This document shows, piece by piece, positions 26,447 through 34,959 of a stretch of DNA of 64,000 bases. The stretch is from JALORV01 sp963707445 (lineage in GTDB: Bacteria > Pseudomonadota > Gammaproteobacteria > Burkholderiales > Burkholderiaceae_F), in NCBI GenBank assembly GCA_963707445.1, contig CAVPPW010000013.1:248001-312000 (forward strand), given 5' to 3'. How positions within the stretch are numbered: the stretch's first letter is position 1; every line of letters starts with the position of its first letter. The notes under the pieces are model-generated. The model made no database searches. It had not been told where the DNA came from and saw only the letters and a list, made by a program, of their open reading frames with translations. Position numbers and translations under genes: made by a program.

Positions 26447-27838
26447 GTGCCTGTCATCCGCGATCGCCTGCCGACCTTCTCGACCTCAGTGCCCGTCGTC
26501 GTGATCGGCGCCGGCGCCGCGGGCGCGGTCGCTGCGCTTGCGGCGCGCGACACCGGGGCGAAGGTGCTGGTCCTCGATCGCGACGCCTCGCCGGCAGGCG
26601 CTACGGCCGCATCTTCCGGAATGATCCCGGCCGCAGGCACGCGCGCGCAGACGGCGCGCGAGATCGAGGATTCGGCCGAGAACTTCGCTCAGGACATCCA
26701 GGCGAAATCCAACGGTCGGTCCGCTGCGCATCTGGTCGATGCCTACACGCGTGCTTCGGCAGAGACGCTGGACTGGCTCGAAACTGGGTGCGGCGTTCAC
26801 TTCGAACTGGTCGATGGTGTTGCGCCCGGACATCGCATCAGCCGCATGCATGCACTGGCCGAACGCGGGGGCACGGCGCTTCTTGCGGCGCTATACCGTA
26901 CGCTCGCCGCGCGCGGGGTACGCATGCAGCCCGCGGCGCGCGTCACCGATCTGTACGTCGACGGCGAGCAGCGGGTCCTTGGCGTGCGCTACGTCCGTGG
27001 CGAACGTGACGCGGTGGACATCGGTTGCTCGGCGCTCGTGCTCGCAACCAACGGCTTCGCCGGCAACGACGACTGCGTTAAGCGCCACCTTCCGGATGTG
27101 CGTGCGTTGCCGTTCGCGGGGCACGAGGGCAGCCAGGGTGACGCATTGGCGTGGGGCGAAGAACTCGGCGCAGCGATCGATGACATCGATGGCTTTCTTG
27201 CGCACAGTTCGGTCGTGATGCCGCAGCGGCTGCAGCTGCCGTGGGCGCTGATGACCGAGGGCGCAATCCAGGTAAACCGGCAAGGCGAACGCTTCGGCAA
27301 CGAGCACGAGGGCTATTCGGAGAGCGCGCTGTTCGTGCTGGCGCAACCGGAGGGGATTGCCTTCAACATCTACGACGAGCGCGTACACGAAGTGGGCCTC
27401 GCGATGCCCAACTATCCGGAGGCCGTGGCACAAGGGCTGATCAAGCGCGGTCCCGCGCTGCGCGATCTTGCCGAGTCGCTGGGGATCGATCGCACCGGCC
27501 TCGAGCACACCGTCGCCCTGGTCAACGCACTGGCGTTCGAGGACGACGTCGACGATTTCGGCCGCCAGTTTCACGCGTCGCAGATGCTGCTCGGGCCGTA
27601 TTACGGAGTCCAGATCACCGGCGCGCTGCTTGGCAGCGAAGGCGGGCTGGCGATCGACGTGGACGGCCGCGTACTGCGGCCGGACGGGAGCGCGCTGCCG
27701 AACCTGCTCGCCGCGGGCGGTGCCGCACGCGGACTGTCGGGCGACGGTGGTGGCGGCTATCTCGAGGGCAACGGCCTGCTGGCTGCGGTGGTCGGCGGCC
27801 GTCTTGCCGGCCGAACTGCGGCGCAGATCGCCTACTGA
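26447..27838 (+). CDS. FAD-dependent oxidoreductase, fumarate-reductase flavoprotein family
   Basis: 463 residues from a GTG. The dinucleotide-binding start PVVVIGAGAAGAVAALAARD leads to SPAGATAASSGMIPAAGTRA. The second Rossmann element is LVLATNGFAGNDDCVKRHLP. The C-terminal FAD motif is NLLAAGGAARGLSGDGGGGY. The layout matches the FCC/KstD/tricarballylate-dehydrogenase branch, which reduces or forms C=C bonds next to carboxylates or ketones. No heme-binding CxxCH or export signal is present, so it is a cytosolic enzyme that needs a separate electron partner. It forms an operon with the amidase upstream. Confidence 0.85.
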   Translation: MPVIRDRLPTFSTSVPVVVIGAGAAGAVAALAARDTGAKVLVLDRDASPAGATAASSGMIPAAGTRAQTAREIEDSAENFAQDIQAKSNGRSAAHLVDAYTRASAETLDWLETGCGVHFELVDGVAPGHRISRMHALAERGGTALLAALYRTLAARGVRMQPAARVTDLYVDGEQRVLGVRYVRGERDAVDIGCSALVLATNGFAGNDDCVKRHLPDVRALPFAGHEGSQGDALAWGEELGAAIDDIDGFLAHSSVVMPQRLQLPWALMTEGAIQVNRQGERFGNEHEGYSESALFVLAQPEGIAFNIYDERVHEVGLAMPNYPEAVAQGLIKRGPALRDLAESLGIDRTGLEHTVALVNALAFEDDVDDFGRQFHASQMLLGPYYGVQITGALLGSEGGLAIDVDGRVLRPDGSALPNLLAAGGAARGLSGDGGGGYLEGNGLLAAVVGGRLAGRTAAQIAY

Positions 27839-27902
27839 TCGTCCGCTGATTGCCCACTCTCGCGCCGCGCGATCGCGTCGCGGGCGCCCACGAGCAATGC
27901 GG

Positions 27903-28292
27903 TCAGAGCGTCGGCAGTGGACGCGGCTGGCGCCGCTCGTCGGTCGCGACGTAGACCAGCGTCGCCTCGGTGACCTTGACCACTTCCTTCTGCAGCCGGT
28001 TGCGCTCGGCGTAGACCTCGACCTCGACGGTTACCGAGGTGCGTCCGGTCTTCACGATCTTGCCGTAGAAGCTGACGAGGTCGCCGACGAAGACCGGCTG
28101 CTTGAAGAGAAACGAGGTGACGGCCAGGGTTGCCACGCGTCCTGACGCGCGGCGTGCGGCCGGCACGGCGCCCGCGATGTCGACATGCGCCATGATCCAG
28201 CCGCCGAACACGTCGCCGTGGACGTTCGCATCTGACGGCATCGGCATCATGCGCAGCGTCGGCATCTGGTCGGCGGGCAGCATCGTTTGCAT
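27903..28292 (-). CDS. Acyl-CoA thioesterase, YciA-like hotdog protein
   Basis: 129 residues from the ATG at 28292, which overlaps the stop of the SDR gene by one base (TGATG). The hotdog helix motif DANVHGDVFGGWIMAHVDIA carries the catalytic Asp/Gly pattern of YciA/Acot-type enzymes. FLFKQPVFVGDLVSFYGKIV and VEVEVYAERNRLQKEVVKVT follow in the normal order. It hydrolyses short- to medium-chain acyl-CoA. Coupled translation with the SDR points to a shared lipid-related role. Confidence 0.9.
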   Translation of the reverse strand: MQTMLPADQMPTLRMMPMPSDANVHGDVFGGWIMAHVDIAGAVPAARRASGRVATLAVTSFLFKQPVFVGDLVSFYGKIVKTGRTSVTVEVEVYAERNRLQKEVVKVTEATLVYVATDERRQPRPLPTL

Positions 28293-29119
28293 CAGGTTTT
28301 CTCCGAGGGAGCAGCGCGTGACGGCGGGTGGGCCAGTGCCGCCTTTGCCATGCGATCGACCAGGGCAGGAGCGAACAACTTGAGCCACAGTGCAACACGA
28401 TCGCGCGTCGTCATCAAGACCTCGCGCTTGCGTTCACGCATGCCGCCAATGATGTGGCGGGCGCATTCGGCGACCGGCATCGCGCGGTCTTCGGACAAGC
28501 CGGAAACGCCGGCAGCCTGGCCCCGCCCGTTCCAACCACGCCGACGGATCTCGGTGGCCACGACCCCCGGGTAGGCGACCATCACGGCGATGCCATCGTC
28601 GGCGGCCTCGACGCGCAGCGCATCGAGAAAGCCGGTTTGAGCGAACTTGCTCGCGCAATAAGTCGTGCGCTCGGGCACGCCGGTGCGCCCAGCCAGCGAC
28701 GACACGCCGACGATCAGGCCGCGCGAGCGCTTGAGGTGCGGATACGCGTGGCGCACGCACCAGATCGTTCCCATCGCATTGATTCGGAACAGACGCTCGA
28801 AGGTCGAAAAGTCCTCGATCGCGTCGAAGCGCGCGTGCATCGAGACGCCGGCATTGGCGACCAGCACATCGATGCCGCCGTAGGTTTCGGCCGTTCGCTC
28901 GACGAGACGGCGGCAGTCGTCTTCCTCGGTCACGTCGGTCGGCACGCTGACCGCCTCGCCGCCGAGCGCCCGGCATTCGTCGCGCACGCGGTCCAGCGCG
29001 TCCGCCCGCCGCGCCGCCAACGCCAGTCTCGCCCGCTCCTGCGCCAGCTGCCGAGCCAGTTCAGCGCCGATGCCGTCGCTGGCGCCGGTGATCACAATAA
29101 CCTTGCCGCTGAAGTCCAT
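28292..29119 (-). CDS. Short-chain dehydrogenase/reductase, DltE-like
   Basis: 275 residues, intact, ATG at 29119. The cofactor site is KVIVITGASDGIGAELARQL, then NAG in VLVANAGVSM, with the Ser/Tyr/Lys catalytic set in GVSSLAGRTGVPERTTYCAS followed by KFAQ. The C-terminus is basic and hydrophobic (VALWLKLFAPALVDRMAKAA), suggesting membrane association, as in SDRs that act on lipid substrates. An Arg in ALAARRADALD suits NADP. It is the first gene of a two-gene minus-strand operon with the acyl-CoA thioesterase. Confidence 0.88.
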   Translation of the reverse strand: MDFSGKVIVITGASDGIGAELARQLAQERARLALAARRADALDRVRDECRALGGEAVSVPTDVTEEDDCRRLVERTAETYGGIDVLVANAGVSMHARFDAIEDFSTFERLFRINAMGTIWCVRHAYPHLKRSRGLIVGVSSLAGRTGVPERTTYCASKFAQTGFLDALRVEAADDGIAVMVAYPGVVATEIRRRGWNGRGQAAGVSGLSEDRAMPVAECARHIIGGMRERKREVLMTTRDRVALWLKLFAPALVDRMAKAALAHPPSRAAPSEKT

Positions 29120-29243
29120 CCGAATGCGCGTGGATAATTGCGTGATGCCGTATCTGAAGCCTGGCAAGTGTACGCACGCCGCGGATGGTGGCGTGCAACT
29201 GAGGTCGCTCGTACATCGGCTGCCGCGAGGGCTTGCCGGGACT

Positions 29244-29391
29244 CACCCTCCCGCTTGGCGGGAGGGCAGGGTGGGTGCCGTGCCGTTGTTGCTCGGCGGA
29301 GCGCGCGGCCGCTCCGAAGCGCAGCCGACTGCTCGGTCATTTCCGGTCCGAGCGCACGTGCGACGCGCGCAGCGCGTCGCGTACGCGAGGA
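29244..29391 (+). repeat. Dispersed hairpin repeat, copy R1 (modules I, II and III)
   Basis: Module I is the hairpin CCCTCCCGC-TTG-GCGGGAGGG (29246-29266), followed by CAGGGTGGGTGC. Module II (about 29294-29338) is CGGCGGAGCGC, CGGCCGCTCCG and AGCGCAGCCGACT. Module III (29352-29386) is a hairpin with a 9-bp stem GCGACGCGC and loop GCA, flanked by GCACGTGCG and GTACGCGAG. The same order of modules recurs at 55.2 kb with about 90% identity across module II. The element ends 10 bp before the ATG of the ABC transporter gene. Confidence 0.85.
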
Positions 29392-29400
29392 CCGCTAACG

Positions 29401-31242
29401 ATGCGCTGGTCCCCTCCCCGCGAAGCTCTGCCTTCGACTCGCGCCGGCGGCCGCAACGACTGGCAGACGCTGCGCATGCTGCTGCCGTACCTGTGGGCCT
29501 ACCGGGGCCGCGTGCTGTTCGCGCTCGCATGTCTGCTCGCGGCCAAGCTCGCCACCGTCAGCGTTCCGATCCTGCTGAAAAGCATCGTCGACTCGCTGTC
29601 GCCGACGACGCAGGGAGTTGCCGGCGTGCTGGTCGTACCGGTCGCCCTGGTCGTGGGCTACGGCCTGCTGCGGCTGTCGACGTCGTTTTTCACCGAGTTG
29701 CGCGAGTTCTTCTTCGTCAACGTGACGCAGGCGGCGATGCGGACGCTGGCGCTGAAGACCTTCCGCCACCTGCACTCGCTGTCGCTGCGCTACCACCTGG
29801 AGCGGCGCACCGGCGCCGTGACCCGCGAGATCGACCACGGCATCCGCGGCATCTCGTCGCTGATCAGCTTCACGCTCTATTCGATCCTGCCGACGCTGAT
29901 CGAGATCACGCTGGTCGTCGCCTACCTGGTCTGGCACTACGAAGTCTGGTTCGCCGTGATCGTCGGCGTGAGCTTGACGATCTACATCGTCTTCACGGTC
30001 AGCGTGACCAACTGGCGCACGGTCGTCCGTCGGCGCTGGAACGAGCTCGAGACCAAGGCACAGTCGCGCGCGGTCGACTCGCTGCTCAATTTCGAGACGG
30101 TCAAGTACTTCGGCAACGAGGACTACGAGGCACGTCGCTACGACGAGACGCTGGCGGCCAGCCAGCGCACGGCGGTGATGTCGCAGCAGTCGCTCAATGT
30201 GCTGAACGCCGGGCAGCAGCTGATCATCGCGATCGCGCTGACGCTGATCCTCTGGCGCGCGGCGGTCGGCGTCGTCGAGGGCCGCATGACGATCGGCGAT
30301 CTCGTGCTGGTCAACGCCTTCATGATCCAGCTCTACATCCCGCTCAACTTCCTCGGCGTGATTTATCGGGAGATCAAGCAGAGCCTGACCGACATGGACC
30401 GCATGTTCTCGCTGCTCGACCAGAACCGCGAGATCGCCGACGCGCCCGACGCCCGGCCGCTTGCGATACGGCGCGCCGAAGTTCGCTTCGAGCGCGTCGA
30501 TTTCGGCTACGACCCGCGCCGGCGCGTGCTGCATGCCGTTGACTTCACGATCCCGGGCGGGACGACGACTGCGGTGGTCGGCGCCACCGGCTCGGGCAAG
30601 TCGACGCTGGCGCGGCTGCTGTTCCGTTTTTACGAGGTCGATTCCGGCGCGGTGCTGATCGACGGCCAGGACGTGCGCACGGTCACGCAGGTGAGCCTGC
30701 GGGCGGCGATCGGCATCGTGCCGCAGGACACGGTGCTGTTCAACGACACGATCGAATACAACATCGCCTACGGACGGCCCGGCGCGGCGCGCGAGGACGT
30801 GATCGCGGCGGCGCGCGCCGCGCATATCCACGATTTCATCGAATCGCTGCCCGACGGCTATGCCACGCTGGTCGGCGAGCGCGGTCTGAAGCTGTCCGGC
30901 GGCGAGAAGCAGCGGGTCGCGATCGCACGCACGCTGCTGAAGGATCCGGCGATCCTTGTCTTCGACGAGGCGACTTCGGCACTGGACTCGCGCACCGAGC
31001 GTGTGATCCAGGCGGAACTCGAAGGCATCGCCCGCGACCGGACCACGCTGGTGATCGCGCATCGGCTGTCGACCGTCGTGCACGCTGACCAGATCCTGGT
31101 GATGGACCATGGCCGCATCGTCGAGCGCGGCACGCATGCCGAACTGTTGCAGCGGCGCGGCGCATACGCGGCCATGTGGGAGATCCAGAGCCGCGAGCGG
31201 GCGCGGGCCGAGGCGGCCGCCGATCAGGTGCGCGCCGCGTGA
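29401..31242 (+). CDS. Atm1-type ABC transporter (fused permease and ATPase)
   Basis: 613 residues from the ATG at 29401. A six-helix exporter domain occupies about 1-340 (ALACLLAAKLATVSVPILLK; GVLVVPVALVVGYGLLRLST; ISFTLYSILPTLIEITLVVA; FAVIVGVSLTIYIVFTVSVT). The ATPase follows: Walker A VVGATGSGKSTL, Q-loop GIVPQDTVLF, signature LKLSGGEKQRVAIARTLL, Walker B ILVFDEATSALDS and H-loop IAHRLSTV. The Atm1/HMT hallmark ETVKYFGNEDYEA in the intracellular loop marks the mitochondrial ABCB7-like branch, which exports glutathione-bound metals or sulfur species. The repeat R1 hairpin sits directly before the start codon. Confidence 0.92.
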   Translation: MRWSPPREALPSTRAGGRNDWQTLRMLLPYLWAYRGRVLFALACLLAAKLATVSVPILLKSIVDSLSPTTQGVAGVLVVPVALVVGYGLLRLSTSFFTELREFFFVNVTQAAMRTLALKTFRHLHSLSLRYHLERRTGAVTREIDHGIRGISSLISFTLYSILPTLIEITLVVAYLVWHYEVWFAVIVGVSLTIYIVFTVSVTNWRTVVRRRWNELETKAQSRAVDSLLNFETVKYFGNEDYEARRYDETLAASQRTAVMSQQSLNVLNAGQQLIIAIALTLILWRAAVGVVEGRMTIGDLVLVNAFMIQLYIPLNFLGVIYREIKQSLTDMDRMFSLLDQNREIADAPDARPLAIRRAEVRFERVDFGYDPRRRVLHAVDFTIPGGTTTAVVGATGSGKSTLARLLFRFYEVDSGAVLIDGQDVRTVTQVSLRAAIGIVPQDTVLFNDTIEYNIAYGRPGAAREDVIAAARAAHIHDFIESLPDGYATLVGERGLKLSGGEKQRVAIARTLLKDPAILVFDEATSALDSRTERVIQAELEGIARDRTTLVIAHRLSTVVHADQILVMDHGRIVERGTHAELLQRRGAYAAMWEIQSRERARAEAAADQVRAA

Positions 31243-31300
31243 TCCGTACGAGCGATGTCCGGATTACACTCGTCGACGCAACGGGGCAGGAGGGTCGACG

Positions 31301-32247
31301 ATGAGGATGCGCTTCACGGGCCGCGGCGCGGCGACCGCAACACTGGTGCTGGTCATGGCGTGCCTTGGACGCGCCGCTGCGGGCGCAGGCACCGGCGGAG
31401 GTGCCCCGGCAGCCGCCGACGCTGCAGAAGGTGCGCGAAACCGGCGTCATCACGCTGGCCCATCGCGAGTCCTCGATCCCGTTTTCCTACCTGGACGCGA
31501 ACAAGCGTCCGGTCGGATACGCCGTCGATCTCTGCATGCGGGTTGTCGACGCGTTGAAACGCGACCTGAAGATGCCGAATCTGCGCGTCGAGTACCTCGC
31601 GGTGACGCCGGCGCAGCGGATCCCGTCGATCGTCGAGGGCAAGGCCGACCTCGAATGCGGCAACACGACCAACACCGCGGCGCGCCGCAAGCAGGCGGCG
31701 TTCACGATCACGCACTATTTCGCGGGCGGGCGGCTGCTCGTCAGATCGGACGCCGGCATCCAGCGCCTTGCCGACATGCGCGGCAAGACCATCGTCGTCA
31801 ATGCCGGCTCGACCCACGCGGCCTTCCTCGACAAGGCGCAGCAGAAGGGCCTGTTCGCGCGGCCGCATCATCGAGGCGAAGGACGCCGACGCGGCATTCG
31901 CCGACCTCGAGGCGAAGCGCGCCGATGCCTACCTGCACGACGATATCGTCCTGTTCGCGCTGCGCGCCAACAGCAAGGATCCGCGCCAGTGGAGCGTCGT
32001 CGGGGAGTACACGACCGTCGAGCCGCTGGCGATCATGCTGCGGCTCAACGATCCCGAGTTCAAGAAGTACGTGGACTTCGTGCTGTCGCGCGCGATGATC
32101 GACGGTGATGCGCCCACGCTGTACCGCAAGTGGTTCCAGGCGCCGATCCCGCCCAAGGGCGTGACGCTGGCGATCCCGGTGAGTCCGCTGCTGCGCGAGC
32201 AGTTCACCTTCCCGAGCGACAAGGTCGGCGACGAGATCGGCGGCTAG
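31301..32247 (+). CDS. Amino-acid ABC transporter substrate-binding protein 1 (frameshifted)
   Basis: About 315 residues; GGCAGGAGGG lies ahead of ATG 31301. A hydrophobic export signal (GAATATLVLVMA) is followed by a slip near 31365. The mature SBP_bac_3 domain then reads LQKVRETGVITLAHRESSIP, FSYLDANKRPVGYAVDLCMR and GKADLECGNTTNTAARRKQA, then after a slip near 31865 EAKDADAAFADLEAKRADAY. The class resembles glutamate/aspartate and polar amino-acid binders (GltI/AatJ). It precedes a second, distinct binding protein and a single permease pair, so two receptors may share one transporter. Confidence 0.85.
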
Positions 32248-32438
32248 TCGCCGGCTGAGCCGGGCGCACGGTGCGACTTTCAGGCGGCGCCGCGTCGGAC
32301 GGACAACCGGCAGAGGGTGGAAGGTGCGGACTGCGGCCGGGTACGCTAGATTAGGCGTTCGGGCGTTTTGCGGCGCACGAAAACGATGCTAGGGGCACAG
32401 ACCCGCGCGGCGGGCTTACTAACGAGGAGGAGCAATTG

Positions 32439-33474
32439 ATGATCAAGAGTGCAGGCAGGATCGTGGCCGGCGGGCTGGTGGCGGCAGCGGCGCTGGCGTC
32501 GGCACCCGCACATGCGGGCAAGACGCTCGACGCGATCAAGGCCCGCGGACAGGTGGTCTGCGGCGTGAACACGGGGCTGGCGGGCTTTTCGGAGGCCAAC
32601 AGCCAGGGCAACTGGACCGGGCTCGACGTCGACATCTGCCGCGCGATCGCGGCAGCGGTGCTCGGCGACGGCAACAAGGTCAAGTTCGTGCCGCTGAATG
32701 CGCAGCAACGCTTCACCGCGCTGCAGTCGGGCGAGGTCGACATCCTGTCGCGCAACACGACCTGGACGCTGACGCGCGACGCATCGCTCGGCATGTTCTT
32801 CACGGGGACGACGTACTACGACGGCCAGGGCTTCATGGTCCCGGTCAAGGGCAAGATCAAGAGCGCCAAGGAGCTGAAGGGCGCGACCGTCTGCGTGCAG
32901 TCCGGCACGACGACCGAGAAGAACCTGACCGACTACTCGCGCGCGCAACAATCTGGCCATCAAGCCGGTCGTGTTCGAGAAGGTCGAAGCGGCCACCGGG
33001 GCGTACTTCTCCGGCCGCTGCCAGGCGTACACGACCGACGCATCGGGGCTCGCCTCGGTGCGCAACCAGGAAGCGAAGGACCCGAACGAGCACGTGATCC
33101 TGCCGACGCTGATTTCGAAGGAGCCGCTCGGCCCGGTGGTGCGGCGCGGCGACGACGAGTGGTTCACGATCGCCAAGTGGGTCGTCTTCGGCTTGATCGA
33201 GGCCGAGGAATATGGGCTGACGCAGAAGAACGTCGATGAGCAGGCCAAGACCAGCCAGGACCCGGTCGTGATGCGGATCGTTGGGAAAACCGAGGACACC
33301 GGCAAGCTGATGGGCCTCGACAAGAACTGGATGGTCAACGCGCTGAAGGCCACCGGCAACTACGGCGAGATCTTCGAGCGCAACGTCGGCCCGAAGTCGG
33401 CACTGAAGCTGCCGCGCGGAGTGAACAATCTGTGGAACAAGGGCGGCATCATGTACGCGCCGCCGGTGCGCTGA
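32439..33474 (+). CDS. aapJ: General L-amino-acid ABC transporter substrate-binding protein (AapJ-like, one frameshift)
   Basis: About 345 residues. The RBS GAGGAGGAG is very strong, with ATG at 32439. The signal peptide is AGGLVAAAALASAPAHAG. The mature domain shows TLDAIKARGQVVCGVNTGLA, GLDVDICRAIAAAVLGDGNK and SGEVDILSRNTTWTLTRDAS, and after a slip near 32945 KPVVFEKVEAATGAYFSGRC and NYGEIFERNVGPKSALKLPR. These are typical of AapJ/BztA, the broad L-amino-acid receptor. A perfect 16-bp hairpin spans its stop codon, which may favour high binding-protein expression relative to the permeases. Confidence 0.92.
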
Positions 33475-33491
33475 GAGCGCACCGGCGGCGC
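33457..33491 (+). promoter_or_regulatory. Perfect 16-bp hairpin spanning the aapJ stop codon
   Basis: The arms GCGCCGCCGGTGCGCT (33457-33472) and AGCGCACCGGCGGCGC (33476-33491) are exact complements with a 3-base GAG loop. The stop codon TGA occupies 33472-33474, at the stem tip. No U-tract follows. The position between a binding-protein gene and its permease genes recalls mRNA-stabilising structures such as those after malE. Confidence 0.85.
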
Positions 33492-33512
33492 CATTCGCGC
33501 AATGCGCGAATG
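33492..33512 (+). promoter_or_regulatory. Second hairpin CATTCGCGC-AAT-GCGCGAATG
   Basis: A perfect 9-bp stem with a 3-base AAT loop, immediately after the 16-bp hairpin. It is one of three consecutive hairpins in the 145-bp aapJ-aapQ gap. Confidence 0.75.
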
Positions 33513-33556
33513 ATGCGCATGATGTGAGCATGATGAGCTTTGCCTCACTCCCCCGT

Positions 33557-33582
33557 CCCCTCTCTCCCAAGGGAGAGAGGGG
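33557..33582 (+). repeat. Third hairpin, CCCCTCTCTCC-CAAG-GGAGAGAGGGG, module-I-like
   Basis: An 11-bp perfect stem with a CAAG loop, followed by TGGCGAAGTG. Composition and surroundings (CTCAC before, GGTGG after) resemble module I of the dispersed repeat, but modules II and III are absent. It lies 37 bp before the aapQ start. Confidence 0.7.
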
Positions 33583-33619
33583 TGGCGAAGTGTCCAATAG
33601 AAAAATCTAGGGGCTCGCA

Positions 33620-34810
33620 ATGGCGCAGGCAATGCCGAATCGTGCTCCGCCCAGGCGACGTGACTGGTCGTGGCGCAGCCAGGCATTTCGCGGGCTCGTC
33701 TACCAGATCATCGCGATCGTGCTGGTCGCGCTCGGCGTCTGGTTCCTTGCGCACAACACGCTGGAGAACATGCGTGTGCGCGGCATCCAGAGCGGCTTCG
33801 ACTTCCTCACGACGCCCGCCGGGTTCGACATCGGCGAGACGCTGTTCGAGTACGACGCGCTGGACCCGTACTGGAAGGCGTTCCTGGTCGGTGTTGCCAA
33901 TACGCTGCGCGTCGCGATCATCGGCATCATCTTCACGACCATCCTCGGCACCCTGCTCGGCGTCGGCCGCTTCTCGCGCAACGCGCTGGTGCGCGGTCTG
34001 TGCTACGGCTACGTCGAGTTGTTCCGCAACGTCCCGGTGCTGCTGCAACTGCTGATGTGGTACCTCGTCTTCACCGAACTGCTGCCCGACCCGTTCGAGC
34101 CGGTCAAAGCGTTCGGTTTGTTTTACCTCAGCAAGGGCGGTTTCCAGTATCCGGTGCCGGTTTGGGGCCTGGGTCAGGGACTGGCGGCCATTGGCGCGCT
34201 GGCCGGCCTGGCGGTGGCCCTGTTGTACCGGCGCTGGGCGCAGCGCAAATTCGAACAGACCGGGCACGTGCGCAGCATGTTCTGGGTACCGCTGGCGATC
34301 GTCGTCGCCGCTGCTGTGCTGGGCTGGATCCTGGGAGGGGCGCCGACCGCCTGGAACGTGCCGCACCAGGGCGAGGGAATGGTCGAAGGCGGTGCCGCGG
34401 TCACGCCGGAGTTCATGGCGGTGCTGCTCGGCCTGGTGTTCTACACCTCGGCGTTCGTTGCCGAGGTCGTGCGCGCCGGCATCCAGTCGGTTTCGCACGG
34501 GCAGGTCGAGGCGGCCAGCAGCCTGGGTCTGTCGCCTCGCAGGTCGATGCGGCTCGTAGTCCTGCCGCAGGCGATGCGCGTGATCATCCCGCCGATGACC
34601 AACCAGTATCTCAATCTCACGAAGAACTCGTCGCTGGCCGTCGCGATTGGTTATCCGGACGTGGTGTCGATCTCGAATACCGCGATCAACCAGACCGGCC
34701 GCGCGGTCGAGTGCATCGCGATCATCATGGCGGTGTACCTGACCACGTCGCTGACAACGTCGGCGATCATGGGCTGGTACAACAAGCGCGCGGCGATCAA
34801 GGAAAGGTGA
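33620..34810 (+). CDS. aapQ: General L-amino-acid ABC transporter permease (AapQ-like)
   Basis: 396 residues, intact. The first helix is LVYQIIAIVLVALGVWFLAH. The conserved periplasmic insert GIQSGFDFLTTPAGFDIGET is diagnostic of AapQ/BztB. Further helices are IIGIIFTTILGTLLGVGRFS and GYVELFRNVPVLLQLLMWYL, and the EAA loop is GQVEAASSLGLSPRRSMRLV followed by LPQAMRVIIPPMTNQYLNLT. It pairs with AapM as a heterodimeric pore and couples to AapP through the EAA loop. ATG 33620. Confidence 0.93.
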   Translation: MAQAMPNRAPPRRRDWSWRSQAFRGLVYQIIAIVLVALGVWFLAHNTLENMRVRGIQSGFDFLTTPAGFDIGETLFEYDALDPYWKAFLVGVANTLRVAIIGIIFTTILGTLLGVGRFSRNALVRGLCYGYVELFRNVPVLLQLLMWYLVFTELLPDPFEPVKAFGLFYLSKGGFQYPVPVWGLGQGLAAIGALAGLAVALLYRRWAQRKFEQTGHVRSMFWVPLAIVVAAAVLGWILGGAPTAWNVPHQGEGMVEGGAAVTPEFMAVLLGLVFYTSAFVAEVVRAGIQSVSHGQVEAASSLGLSPRRSMRLVVLPQAMRVIIPPMTNQYLNLTKNSSLAVAIGYPDVVSISNTAINQTGRAVECIAIIMAVYLTTSLTTSAIMGWYNKRAAIKER

Positions 34811-34872
34811 TGCGGATCATGTTGGCCGAGGCCGACCTGCATTTGGCCGCTGTTGTACTTGCGCCGGGCGCC

Positions 34873-34946
34873 CGGCCGCCCGAAGCCCGGCGCACTGACT
34901 TTTCTCGCTCGAGTGCACGTGCGGCGCGCAGCGCCGCGTACACGAG
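34873..34946 (+). repeat. Dispersed hairpin repeat, copy R3 (modules II and III)
   Basis: The module II remnant is CGGCCGCCCGAAGCCCGGCG then CACTGACTTTTC. Module III (34913-34943) is GTGCACGT, stem GCGGCGC, loop GCA, stem GCGCCGC, GTACAC. The stem differs from R1 but is self-complementary, so stem bases co-vary while the loop and flanks are kept. It lies 16 bp before the aapM start. Confidence 0.8.
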
Positions 34947-34959
34947 AGCGACAGAGTCT

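Noticed and set aside
29395..31137. 580-codon minus-strand frame antisense to the ABC exporter
   Set aside because: Composition is Arg/Ala/Gln/Asp-rich without motifs, while the plus strand has a complete exporter with all ATPase motifs.
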